The translations under genes were made by a program, and so were the position numbers. Positions 8,048 through 16,750 of a stretch of 64,000 bases of DNA are shown piece by piece. Numbering within the stretch: position 1 is the stretch's first letter; each line of letters opens with the position of its first letter. Under the pieces are notes generated by a model, which saw only the letters and a program-made list of their open reading frames with translations, was not told the origin of the DNA and did not search any database. This stretch comes from Planctomycetia bacterium (lineage in GTDB: Bacteria; Planctomycetota; Planctomycetia; Gemmatales; Gemmataceae), in the NCBI GenBank assembly GCA_005786805.1, contig SYCV01000112.1, positions 1 through 64,000 of the forward strand, read 5' to 3'.

Positions 8048-8839
8048 ATGCAAAAGCTTTCTTACTCTGAGTTGCTAAAACAGATCGAGTTGAACCTTGA
8101 ATGCCTGAAGCTTTCGGGGATTGATTGGGTCGGGAAAACCATTGGCAATGACGGTTTATTAAATGTCAAAGATCCGCAAATCCCTAACCAACTTTCCAAT
8201 CCAGTTGATCTGAAAGCCATCAAATTAAATCCAAGTCAACCTGCAAAAACCGAATTGACGATTTTAAAAAGAGGGGAGCTTCTGGAGTCACTGAAAGCTG
8301 AGGTTAAGGATTGTGGTAAATGCACCCAGTTGGTAAAAACCAGAAAATCAGTGGTATTTGGTGGTGGTAAGATTGAGGCTGAGATTTGTTTTATCGGTGA
8401 GGCGCCTGGTATTGCGGAGGATGAAAAAGGGGAACCCTTTGTTGGTGAAGCAGGTGCATTGCTAGACAAAATCCTGATTGCTTCGGGATTGAAACGGAGT
8501 GATGCTTATTTTTTAAACATTATTCGATGTTTACCCCCCGAAAACCGACTGCCCTTGCCTGTTGAAGTTTCAAATTGCAGTGGGTTTTTAGAAAGACAAA
8601 TATCGTTAGTCAGCCCTAAGCTTATCTGCTGCCTTGGATCTTGTGCTGCGGAATATATTCTTAACAGCAAAATTCCAGTAAGCAAGTTGCGAGGCAGATT
8701 ACATGATTGGAATGGGATTCCTGTTTTATGCACATATCATCCCGCGGTTTTAATACGAAATCCTGAGAAGAAAAGAGATGTGTGGGAAGATATGAAATTC
8801 ATGATAGCCTACCTTGGTAGATCGCTACCGGCAACCTAA
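8048..8839 (+). CDS. Uracil-DNA glycosylase, family 4 (4Fe-4S type)
   Basis: Removes uracil from DNA to start base-excision repair. Family-4 enzymes carry a 4Fe-4S cluster; the expected four cysteines are Cys89 and Cys92 (C-x2-C), Cys161 and Cys177. The active-site motif GEAPG is at 117-121, 'GEPFVGEAG' follows, and the DNA-intercalating HP motif is 'YHPAVLIRNP' (230-239). Residues 1-80 are an N-terminal extension without recognisable motifs. The start at 8048 has AGG 8 nt upstream. Its stop directly abuts the stop of the convergent kinase-like gene with no spacer. Confidence 0.92.
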   Translation: MQKLSYSELLKQIELNLECLKLSGIDWVGKTIGNDGLLNVKDPQIPNQLSNPVDLKAIKLNPSQPAKTELTILKRGELLESLKAEVKDCGKCTQLVKTRKSVVFGGGKIEAEICFIGEAPGIAEDEKGEPFVGEAGALLDKILIASGLKRSDAYFLNIIRCLPPENRLPLPVEVSNCSGFLERQISLVSPKLICCLGSCAAEYILNSKIPVSKLRGRLHDWNGIPVLCTYHPAVLIRNPEKKRDVWEDMKFMIAYLGRSLPAT

Positions 8840-10246
8840 TCATGCCTTTTCATAGGCAAGGATTTGCTCCATCACAAGTGAGAAATCAATCGGTTTTTCT
8901 ATGAAAGTGTTCCCGTGTCTTGCGGGAATATTTATCGGTTTCCTTCCTTTCAAAAGGAATACTGTATGCAGTGTGAGCCTGCGCATTTCTGATTCGTTGA
9001 CAATTTTTGTAAAAGCGTCCTTGATTGAGAGATAATTATCCAATTCCAAAATAAGATGCCTGAAGGGCTCCCGCTTGTAAACATCCAAGGCCTGGGAAAG
9101 ATTGTTTGCCTGTAAAATTCTAAAACCCCTGTTTTGCATGTAAGCTTTGATCAAAGTTTTGTTTTTATCGCTGTTCATAACCAGAAAAATGGTGGATTCT
9201 TTTCCATCGCTATTATTGAGGTAATCGGCTTTTATTTTTTTTTGTATGGCTTGTATTGCGATTTGAACCTGGATGAAATCGGTATATCGAGATTTTGGAT
9301 CCAATGAAATCATGTTCTTTATCACGCCCAAGATTTCTGATGGAAGTGTTTTTTCAAATTCCTTGTTGAACATGAGGGTGAATTCATCACTGTTGTACAT
9401 TTTTTTTCTTTTTTGGTAGGAACCGGGAAGGAGTGATTTTCCAGTAAGCATGTGATAAAAAAGGCATCCTGCAAAAAAAATATCCGACTGGCTGTTACTA
9501 GGGGTTTTTTTTGTATGCCTAGCAAGTCCTGAATAATCAAATGATAAATCAGGTTGGCTTTGAATTTTACCTGTTTTGGGATCAAAAATAGTTCCGTAAC
9601 GAAAATTGTTAAGTTTTGGTTGAGAATGATTTTCAAATAAAATCTTAGTTCCAGATAAATTTCCATGGGTTATTCCCAGCTTTTGAAAAAAAACAAGTGT
9701 TTTGCTAATTTCCTCCATGATAAGGCAAGCTTCAGGGCAACTTAAAAAAGTCTTGACCTCAAGCCAATCGTAAATGGAACCACCTCTTACCCATTCCATG
9801 GAAAAATAAGGTGGAGTATTCCCGTTTCCTGTTGATAAATCCAATGTTTTTATAATGTTGGGATGATCAATATCTTTCAAAATTTCCGCTTGTCTTAAAA
9901 AATTTAAAGTTTCAAATTCATCGCCAAGGTGCCTTTTACGAAGTACCTTCAAGGCCACAGTTTCCCCGGTATCAATTTTCTTTGCTTTATAAAGTCTTCC
10001 TAATTTTCCAAAACCAATTGGGCCAAGTAGTTGGTAACCATCAAATAAAAGTAAAGACCCCTCGCCTGCAACAATTTTGCTGATTTGCCAAGGTGTTAAA
10101 TAATTATTTTGAATTAATATTTTTGGATCAATGAATCGATTTTCAGCAGTCCCTATCTGGGAAAGAATATCCATTACATTAAAATGCGAAATTAATCCCA
10201 GTTTTTCGGTTAAATGAACCAAACCTGTAAACTCTTCGATTTCCAT
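8840..10246 (-). CDS. Pseudokinase fused to a receiver-like domain
   Basis: A 468-residue cytoplasmic protein with three parts. Residues 1-65 resemble the pre-kinase segment of planctomycete Ser/Thr kinases ('NYLTPWQISKIVAGE'). Residues 70-335 have a protein-kinase fold: the glycine loop (78-83) and Lys100 in VALK are kept, but the alpha-C Glu is Gln119, HRD is HGN (194-196), the Mg-binding Asn of that loop is Lys201 and DFG reads NNF (213-215). It therefore probably cannot phosphorylate, though it may bind nucleotide. Residues 352-466 look like a CheY-type receiver ('FLVMNSDKNKTLIKAYMQNRGF', Lys451 in EKPID), but the acidic pocket reads NS and the phosphoacceptor position is not clearly an Asp. 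Role unknown; a phosphorylation-independent scaffold is inference. Confidence 0.82.
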   Translation of the reverse strand: MEIEEFTGLVHLTEKLGLISHFNVMDILSQIGTAENRFIDPKILIQNNYLTPWQISKIVAGEGSLLLFDGYQLLGPIGFGKLGRLYKAKKIDTGETVALKVLRKRHLGDEFETLNFLRQAEILKDIDHPNIIKTLDLSTGNGNTPPYFSMEWVRGGSIYDWLEVKTFLSCPEACLIMEEISKTLVFFQKLGITHGNLSGTKILFENHSQPKLNNFRYGTIFDPKTGKIQSQPDLSFDYSGLARHTKKTPSNSQSDIFFAGCLFYHMLTGKSLLPGSYQKRKKMYNSDEFTLMFNKEFEKTLPSEILGVIKNMISLDPKSRYTDFIQVQIAIQAIQKKIKADYLNNSDGKESTIFLVMNSDKNKTLIKAYMQNRGFRILQANNLSQALDVYKREPFRHLILELDNYLSIKDAFTKIVNESEMRRLTLHTVFLLKGRKPINIPARHGNTFIEKPIDFSLVMEQILAYEKA

Positions 10247-10486
10247 AATATTCAGTATTACATGGAATTGATTTTAATTCGATAGTTTCGCAAAAATTTG
10301 TAACAAACGCGATTAATTTGCAATTTTTGGGGTTTTGGGGGGTATGTCAGGTGAAGGGCGTTTGAAAAATTGCCTTTGGTTGTAAAAACTCGTATTGATG
10401 AAAAGGCTTTTCATGGTTATTTGCCAAAATGAAGTGCGTAATTTTGAATTTAGAGTTTTAAAATTATCAAGAATTGGTAAACAATC
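10247..10486. other. Divergent intergenic region
   Basis: About 240 nt separating the start codons of the kinase-like gene and the lipoprotein gene. Promoters for both should lie here. A G-rich stretch ('gggttttggggggtatg', from about 10330) stands out in otherwise AT-rich DNA, but I saw no convincing promoter, hairpin or ORF. Confidence 0.4.
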
Positions 10487-11290
10487 ATGGGGTTCTATAA
10501 AAATTGGGCGAATAAGCGTTTTTTTATGCGATCCATGTTTTTTGGATTGCTGATAACTGCCCCAGGTTGTGCATCTTTTTGGGATTCTGTGACAAGCCGG
10601 GAATTTAGAGTTAAAAACCTTTTTATGCCTCCTGAACCGCCCATGGTTGTGCTGGAAAAAAGCGTTGATGGTGATAAACGGGCCGTTGCACTTGCGTCAT
10701 TAAAAGAACCTATGGCTAATAAAGGAACCGCGGAAGAGCAGGAGAAGGTTTTTAAAGTGCTTTCGGATGCCGCACTAATTGATCGTCAAGCGATTTGCAG
10801 GCTTCAAGCAATATCAACTTTAAGAAATTTTAAAGATTCACGCACCCCGGAGGTGTTGAAAGACGCTTACTATCGGGCATCTAATTTTAATCCTGAAACA
10901 GCCACGGTTATCAAGTGCCAGGTGTTGAATTCCCTTGGTGAGGTTCGAAGTCCTTCCGGGCTGGAATTGCTTGTAAAAGTTTTGAAGGAACCCGCGGTTG
11001 TGGGTTCAGAACAGGATAGGCAGCAAAAGATTGATGAAAGGATAATTGCGGCTAAATCCCTTGGTAAGTACAAGGAATATCAAGCTTCTGAAAGTTTATT
11101 ATCTGTTCTTCAAAGCGAGCAGGATGTTGCCCTGGTCAATTGTTGCAGGGATTCTTTGCAGGCGATCACGGGAAAAGATTTTCCAGCAAATTACGAGCTA
11201 TGGGCCAAGTACTTGCATGACTCTTCGAATAAGAATCAAAAGCCGGGGTTTTTCGAAAGAATATTTTTAACATCCGGGTCTGGCAAATAA
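10487..11290 (+). CDS. Putative lipoprotein with HEAT-like helical repeats
   Basis: A 267-residue predicted exported protein. Residues 12-30 carry a basic/hydrophobic signal with a lipobox-like 'ITAPGCAS' whose Cys28 would be lipidated; Pro at -2 is unusual, so lipidation is probable rather than certain. The body is alpha-helical with repeated '.A..SL......A...L' units ('RLQAISTLRNFKDSRTPEVL', 'CQVLNSLGEVRSPSGLELLVKVL', 'AAKSLGKYKEYQASESLLSVL') typical of HEAT-like repeats, a protein-binding fold. Function unknown. The stop abuts the stop of the convergent PQQ-type gene with no spacer. A start at ATG 10526 is possible, but neither ATG has a clear ribosome binding site. Confidence 0.75.
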   Translation: MGFYKNWANKRFFMRSMFFGLLITAPGCASFWDSVTSREFRVKNLFMPPEPPMVVLEKSVDGDKRAVALASLKEPMANKGTAEEQEKVFKVLSDAALIDRQAICRLQAISTLRNFKDSRTPEVLKDAYYRASNFNPETATVIKCQVLNSLGEVRSPSGLELLVKVLKEPAVVGSEQDRQQKIDERIIAAKSLGKYKEYQASESLLSVLQSEQDVALVNCCRDSLQAITGKDFPANYELWAKYLHDSSNKNQKPGFFERIFLTSGSGK

Positions 11291-12973
11291 TTACTTATCT
11301 TTCATGGGTTTTGCGGAAGGAAAAAGAAGGATAGTATCTGCAACTGGTTGATAAGTAACACCAATAGGATCCAAGGTTTCAGTGAGCCAAACGGCAAGGG
11401 GTATATTATCAGCAGCGGGAGCCTTCACAGGTTTTTTATCCGCATCCTCAATCATCATTGCAGCAAAAGCCTTTTTATTGATTTCAAATTTAATGTTGTA
11501 TTTTTTTGTCAATTCATCAAGCAGCTCTTGAAGAGGTTTCTCGACCCCCTCTTCCTCCTTGATTTTAGTCTCAAGTATTTTTTTCAAATTTGCGTCTGGA
11601 GTTGGAGCGTCCACAGTGGTTGCTGGGGTGGATGGTTCATTACTTACCGGCTTTTTCACATGAAACATTGGTTTGGGAAAATCCCGGTCACGCAAACATA
11701 TTAGCAATCCATTGTTAGCGGCTAGAAAGATCCTATCAGTGGTCCGGTTTACCACTGGGAAAACAAAGTCATGGATATCCCAGGTTGTTAGATAAGCTCC
11801 AGTCTTGCGATCAATAATAACCATCCTGCCACTGCGATCGAGTGTGTAAAGGAATTTGGAATTTGCCGCAATCATGCGGTCTGATTTTTCCTGGAAAGGT
11901 GTTAGTCTGCTGCCGTTATTTATATTCCACATCGGAATCCCAGTTTCCCGGTCCAGCTTTGCAACTCCATTTCTTTCACCTGTCACAAATATTTCCTCAT
12001 CGGTTATGAATGGCCTGTGGTGGACTGTGCTTCCTATCGTGTAACGCCAGAGAAGTTTGCCTGATTGCAGGTCAAATGAATGTAAACAAGCATCCATTGA
12101 CCCAATGTAAGCGATTGATTCATAAACGGAGGGAGGCACTATCACTGCCTTGTCTGTTTCATATCCTTGGTTGGCAGGGACAGTTGTGTGGCTTAAATCA
12201 GAATGTATGTTGAGTGCAACCAAATCGCCTTTAAGCCCAACAGTGGCAACTATGGTTTCTGTGAGTAGCATGGGGTAATTCAATATAAGCCGAGTTTGAA
12301 ATTCCCATATGATTTTTGGTTGAGGCCCACGTAATCTTGGATTACCCCCTGTTGTTTGGGGTACTAGAGCATTGAAATCAACACTATCATCGGGGGCATC
12401 AGGAATGGGCTTTTTGAGGGTTCGATTGTAAAAATCAGATTTTTCATATCCTATGAACTCGCCATTTTTTTTGAACATAGGTAATGCATAGCAATAAATT
12501 CTGCCGTTGGACCCGGATAGGTACAGGTGAGATTTGTCAACTGAGGGGGGAGCGGAGATCGATATTCCAAATGTTGACTGCCATGAAATATTGCCGGTTT
12601 TTCGGTCCAATGCATAAATATCATTTTCATTCACGGCAAATATAAATTTGTCATTGAAAGCAAGGTTGTAAACAACTTGATAGGGTTTTCCGAAGTTGGT
12701 TTTCCAGATTACCTCACCAGTTTCGGAATTGAACACAATAATTGTACCGCTTCTTGTTTGTGCGATAATCTGGCTATCAGAAACCTGAACATCGTGGTAC
12801 CCATCGCGCTTTCCTTCCATAGGGGAAAAAGCTTTCCACATCATTTTGAGGTTCAATCTATCCAAAACTTCCTGCGAGGGGATGTCCGGTTGGGTGAAAA
12901 TTTTGAGGTTGTCTGCCGCTTTGGAGTTAATTCCAATTAATAATAAAATAAAAGCGAAAGTAAAATTGCGCAT
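11291..12973 (-). CDS. Exported PQQ-like beta-propeller protein with STN-like C-terminal domain
   Basis: I start it at 12973 (MRNFTF) because GGA lies 8-10 nt upstream and a clean signal peptide follows (FAFILLLIGINSKA); the longer frame to 13015 adds 14 residues without a binding site. The body has beta-propeller blades of the PQQ/quinoprotein kind, each with a '.G...W' turn: 'SETGEVIWKTNFG', 'RKTGNISWQSTFG', 'LQSGKLLWRYTIG', 'RETGIPMWNINNG'. Cofactor binding is not implied; BamB-like scaffolds share the fold. After a Pro-rich linker the last ~95 residues ('PLQELLDELTKKYNIKFEIN', 'IPLAVWLTETLDPIGVTY') resemble the secretin/TonB short N-terminal domain. Probably periplasmic; function unknown. 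tadA lies upstream on the same strand. Confidence 0.82.
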   Translation of the reverse strand: MRNFTFAFILLLIGINSKAADNLKIFTQPDIPSQEVLDRLNLKMMWKAFSPMEGKRDGYHDVQVSDSQIIAQTRSGTIIVFNSETGEVIWKTNFGKPYQVVYNLAFNDKFIFAVNENDIYALDRKTGNISWQSTFGISISAPPSVDKSHLYLSGSNGRIYCYALPMFKKNGEFIGYEKSDFYNRTLKKPIPDAPDDSVDFNALVPQTTGGNPRLRGPQPKIIWEFQTRLILNYPMLLTETIVATVGLKGDLVALNIHSDLSHTTVPANQGYETDKAVIVPPSVYESIAYIGSMDACLHSFDLQSGKLLWRYTIGSTVHHRPFITDEEIFVTGERNGVAKLDRETGIPMWNINNGSRLTPFQEKSDRMIAANSKFLYTLDRSGRMVIIDRKTGAYLTTWDIHDFVFPVVNRTTDRIFLAANNGLLICLRDRDFPKPMFHVKKPVSNEPSTPATTVDAPTPDANLKKILETKIKEEEGVEKPLQELLDELTKKYNIKFEINKKAFAAMMIEDADKKPVKAPAADNIPLAVWLTETLDPIGVTYQPVADTILLFPSAKPMKDK

Positions 12974-13072
12974 GATTTTTTTCCATGTTAACTGGTAACA
13001 TGGGAATTCTACCACAGAAATATAATCCGATCGAAGCTTTGATGATTTAAGCGTGGATTCATCTGACGATAG

Positions 13073-13594
13073 TTATAACTTAGGCAAACCTTTACGGTTG
13101 TTCCTTTTTTTTTGGAAAAAATTTGTAAGAATGCTTGAGCATTCGTTTTCAAGAACCCCAGAAACCACCCTGCTCCTATGATTAAGTCTTTGGTCGGTTA
13201 GGAGGTTAAATAGCGAATGGCAGGCACCCGCTTTGGGGTCCATACAGCCATAAACTACCCATGGTATGCGAGATTGAACTATGGCACCCGCGCACATGGG
13301 GCAAGGTTCAAGTGTGACATATAAAATACAGTTCTCGAGGCGCCATGATTGTAAAAATTGGGCTGCCTGGGTGATGGCAATCATTTCCGCATGAGCTGTG
13401 GGATCTTTCAGGAGTTCCCTTTGGTTGTGGCTTCGAGCGATTATGCCTTTTTGAGCTGAAACGATCACTGCGCCAACTGGCACCTCGTCTTCCTGTTCCG
13501 CTATTTTTGCCTCTTGAATTGCAATTTCCATGTGCATGAGGTGGAACTCGTGTCTGGGGTCTGAGAGTTCCAAGTTGAATTGATTCATATCCAT
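13073..13594 (-). CDS. tadA: tRNA-specific adenosine deaminase
   Basis: Deaminates A34 to inosine in the anticodon of tRNA-Arg(ACG), allowing it to read CGU, CGC and CGA. It has the zinc-deaminase signature: His68 and the proton-shuttle Glu70 in HAE, and Cys98 and Cys101 in PCPMC. '[10 protein letters not shown]' and 'SHNQ' are typical TadA blocks. Its expected substrate, tRNA-Arg(ACG), is encoded at 55486-55559. The 173-residue length includes ~20 residues before the usual start; ATG at 13594, 13588 or 13537 are all possible and none has a clear binding site. The gap to the PQQ gene downstream is about 100 nt. Confidence 0.95.
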   Translation of the reverse strand: MDMNQFNLELSDPRHEFHLMHMEIAIQEAKIAEQEDEVPVGAVIVSAQKGIIARSHNQRELLKDPTAHAEMIAITQAAQFLQSWRLENCILYVTLEPCPMCAGAIVQSRIPWVVYGCMDPKAGACHSLFNLLTDQRLNHRSRVVSGVLENECSSILTNFFQKKRNNRKGLPKL

Positions 13595-13706
13595 GATTTT
13601 TAAATTTCAAAATAAATTAAAAAAGTGTTCAATTAAAAGACTTTTCTAGATTATAAACAATTCAGTTTTAAGACTAACTTTTTCTTTAAAAGATAACGGG
13701 TGTTTT

Positions 13707-14897
13707 ATGTTTTCTCTCAAAAATATTCAGGAAAAATTGGTTGAGTTTGGTTTCGATGGATGGTTGTTGTATGATTTTCGCTTTTGCAATCCCCTTGCGA
13801 GGCGTGTTCTGGGGCTGTCAGAAAAACTTTTCCTTTCAAGGCGCTGGTTCTATTTTATTCCTTCGATTGGAAATCCCGTAAAGATCAATCATAAAATTGA
13901 GCCATCCGCCCTGGCATCTTATCCGGGCGATCAACAGATTTATTTGAGATGGCAGGACCTTGAGCAGTCATTGGGGCGCGTCTTGAAAGGCAAAAGAAAA
14001 GTAGCGATGGAATACTCCCCAAATAATGCGATCCCCTATCTTTCCAGGGTCGATGCCGGCACGATTGAATTTGTCAGGTCCTTGGGTGTTGATGTCGCTT
14101 CTTCAGGCGATTTGATCCAAGTGTTTGAGTCTTGTTTGGATAAGCAGCAGTTTCAAAATCACTTGGATGCCGCTATCCATACTCGAGAGGCTTATGAAGT
14201 GGTTTTTCGTTATATTGCGGAATCTGTGCGGGCAAAAAAGAAAATCAAGGAAAGTGATGTCATTCAGTTAATCATGGGGCATTTTTCAAAGAATAATCTT
14301 TACACGGATCATTCTCCTATCGTTGGGGTGAATTCGCATAGCGGTGATCCGCATTATTCAACATCCCCTGAAACTGACAGGGAGATTCGTGAGGGTGATT
14401 TTATACTTGTTGATTTGTGGGCAAAACTTAATGTGCCCGAGGGGATTTACAGTGATTTGACCCGAACTGGTTTTGTGGGAAAAGTTGTTCCAGAAAAATT
14501 CACCAAGATTTTTGACATAGTCGCAAGCGCGCGTGATGCCGCGATTGAAAAAGTTCGTAATTCATTTGCAGAAGGGAAATCACTGCAGGGATGGGAGATT
14601 GACAATGTAACCCGCGAGGTTATTGTCAAAGCTGGATATGGCGAGTTTTTTTGTCATCGCACCGGTCATTCAATCGGCAAGGAAACGCATGGAAACGGGG
14701 CAAATATCGATGGATTGGAAACGCTTGATACCAGAAAAATCCTCCCTGGAAGCCTGTTTTCAATCGAACCCGGTATTTATCTTGAAGACTTTGGGGTGCG
14801 AAGCGAGGTTAATGTTTTTGTTGATTGGGATAGGAAAGTCCATGTTACCGGTGGGCAGCCCCAGCAATATGTAGTGCCTATTTTGAAAGATTATTGA
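13707..14897 (+). CDS. M24-family metallopeptidase (Xaa-Pro aminopeptidase-like)
   Basis: A 396-residue cytoplasmic peptidase with the 'pita-bread' fold. The five dinuclear-metal ligands are all present: Asp236 (VDLWAK), Asp250 (YSDLTRTG), His321 (TGHSIG), Glu354 (SIEPGIY) and Glu367 (SEVNVF). The N-terminal half is a creatinase-like domain. By family it should release an N-terminal residue next to proline or act on dipeptides; the exact substrate is not decidable. GGGTG lies just upstream of the ATG. Its last 20 nt overlap the end of the convergent gene at 14878. Confidence 0.88.
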   Translation: MFSLKNIQEKLVEFGFDGWLLYDFRFCNPLARRVLGLSEKLFLSRRWFYFIPSIGNPVKINHKIEPSALASYPGDQQIYLRWQDLEQSLGRVLKGKRKVAMEYSPNNAIPYLSRVDAGTIEFVRSLGVDVASSGDLIQVFESCLDKQQFQNHLDAAIHTREAYEVVFRYIAESVRAKKKIKESDVIQLIMGHFSKNNLYTDHSPIVGVNSHSGDPHYSTSPETDREIREGDFILVDLWAKLNVPEGIYSDLTRTGFVGKVVPEKFTKIFDIVASARDAAIEKVRNSFAEGKSLQGWEIDNVTREVIVKAGYGEFFCHRTGHSIGKETHGNGANIDGLETLDTRKILPGSLFSIEPGIYLEDFGVRSEVNVFVDWDRKVHVTGGQPQQYVVPILKDY

Positions 14898-16713
14898 TTT
14901 GAGTAAGATGGTATCCTGGGTAATCATTTGACAGTGTTTTGTGATTACCCACGGCTAAGATTTCTTTGTCTCGGAAAAGATAAATCTTGTCACAAATTGA
15001 AAATGTGTTTTCGCTTCCCCCAAGAAAAACAATTGTTTTTCCTGCAAGTGTTTTTTCATAAACAGAGCTTATGCGGTCTTGATTTTGTTTTAATTCTTGA
15101 GTCGAGGGTTCCTCAAGCACCAGGACCCTGGCATTCAGGTAAATCGATCGCGCCAATCCAAGAAGGAATTTAAAAGTTCCATCAAACATGTTTTCTTCAG
15201 GATTGTAAAGCAATTCGTATTTTTTTGGATTGCTGGCCAAAGTAGTGTGAATATTGGTGTTTTTTGTCGCTTCAAGCATTCTTGGAAAGTCCGGATTTTG
15301 AGAATAATTGCAAATAATGTTTTGAACTGAATCTGGCATGGGTTCAAAACAATCTGATACAAATGTGATTTCCCTTGGTAGCAAATTGTTATTCAGATTT
15401 CTTGCATTTGTGTTATCAAACCTGATTTCTCCAGAATCGGGGGTCAAGGCACAGGATAAGAGCATACCTAGTGCGATTTTCTGGTCTTTGTCTAATCCGG
15501 CAAATCCAACCTTGGTGTTTTTTTCTATGGAAAGTGTTAAGTTGTTGAAGAGTAACAAATCTTGGGTATTTTTAATGCAAATAGAGTCCAAGTGGATGGT
15601 TTTGAAAGTTGGAAAATCAAGCCACCCTTCAAATTGCCGGGTCAATTCGTTTTTGTTTTCAAGCCTGTTGAATAATTCAGTTGTAGTGGGAAGATTTTCC
15701 TTCAAAATAAGTTTACATTCTAATAAAAAATTTGTGTAAAAAGCAGCGAAAAATGCCAGAACCCCGGAAGTAAACAAGTTTGGTGGGGTCGATATTTCAA
15801 ATGATAATAATCCGCCCGATTGGATAAGAAATATTATCAGGCAAAGGGTGAAAGAAATATATCCAAGGTGTTGTTTCAGGCTATTTAAAAAAGAGATTTT
15901 TAATCTTGCTTTAAGTAGATCTTGCGTTGAGTGTGATAATTTTTCAAGCCATATGTGGGAAAGCCCTAATGCCTTTGAAAACGAGATGGACTTGCTTGCA
16001 CTAGCGAAGTTTTTAGATTCATGTCGTGCAAGGTTTTTTTCTTGAAGGATCCAGGCATTTATTTTTTTTGCAAACACAGATTGGATTGCAATAATAAAAA
16101 GAAATGTTCCTGAAAAAATTAAAAAAAGTGCTGTGTTTGTGGCCAGACCGGCTAGGGTAAAAAGAATTATTGCAACTATTGTTGGTTGGATTTTGGATTT
16201 ATAAAGGAGCAAAAGTTCCCCTGTCTTCATCAAGAGGATTTCCAAGTCGTTCATCTTGTCTTTACGATTTAAAATTGGAAGCTTAAGTTTTAAAAACTCA
16301 TTCTGGTAAAAAAACTTCCTGATGTTTGATATTTGATGCTCCGCAGCATAGTTGCAGGCTGATTGTTCCAACAAACGTAGCAGTAGAAAAGCAAAGCATA
16401 AAGTAGGTAATAGAAGAGCAGTTGTAGTCTGGGGGCTTGGGCCCCACCCATGAAAGCTTAGCCATCCCCAGAAATAGTTTGCCAATGCGGATCCAGGGGA
16501 ATTGCTGGGCGATAAATTTAATTTTTCGCTTATAAAATGCATGTCTTCCGTGAAGAGGAAAAAGCACAGGCACCAGCAAAGTGCCAAAACAAAAACTATG
16601 GTTGAATATTTCAAAAAGGAAATAAGAAAAATAAATGCCCTGGTCCAGTGGGCACCGGAACGGAAATTCAGAAGTTTAAAAAACAACTGTTGCTGATCAA
16701 GATATTCGGGCAT
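14878..16713 (-). CDS. ABC exporter-like protein with degenerate ATPase domain
   Basis: A 611-residue half-transporter layout: an N-terminal membrane domain with about six hydrophobic segments, then an ABC-type domain (last ~220 residues). All nucleotide motifs are eroded: Walker A reads GLDKDQKIA (one Lys kept, glycines and Ser/Thr lost); the Q-loop Gln is missing; the LSGGQ signature reads FDGTF; Walker B reads VLVLEEPS, with Glu replacing the Mg-binding Asp; and the switch His is absent (FLGGSEN). The fold still shows in 'LLGLARSIYLNARVLVLEEPS' and 'ILAVGNHKTL'. ATP hydrolysis is unlikely unless a partner supplies it. I chose ATG 16713 (GGGTGGG just upstream) over TTG 16734. It lies 37 nt after an ABC-2 permease gene. 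Confidence 0.8.
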   Translation of the reverse strand: MPEYLDQQQLFFKLLNFRSGAHWTRAFIFLISFLKYSTIVFVLALCWCLCFFLFTEDMHFISEKLNLSPSNSPGSALANYFWGWLSFHGWGPSPQTTTALLLPTLCFAFLLLRLLEQSACNYAAEHQISNIRKFFYQNEFLKLKLPILNRKDKMNDLEILLMKTGELLLLYKSKIQPTIVAIILFTLAGLATNTALFLIFSGTFLFIIAIQSVFAKKINAWILQEKNLARHESKNFASASKSISFSKALGLSHIWLEKLSHSTQDLLKARLKISFLNSLKQHLGYISFTLCLIIFLIQSGGLLSFEISTPPNLFTSGVLAFFAAFYTNFLLECKLILKENLPTTTELFNRLENKNELTRQFEGWLDFPTFKTIHLDSICIKNTQDLLLFNNLTLSIEKNTKVGFAGLDKDQKIALGMLLSCALTPDSGEIRFDNTNARNLNNNLLPREITFVSDCFEPMPDSVQNIICNYSQNPDFPRMLEATKNTNIHTTLASNPKKYELLYNPEENMFDGTFKFLLGLARSIYLNARVLVLEEPSTQELKQNQDRISSVYEKTLAGKTIVFLGGSENTFSICDKIYLFRDKEILAVGNHKTLSNDYPGYHLTQINNLSK

Positions 16714-16750
16714 ATCCCACCCGTTCAGTGCCAAATCCTTGGCGTAAAAG

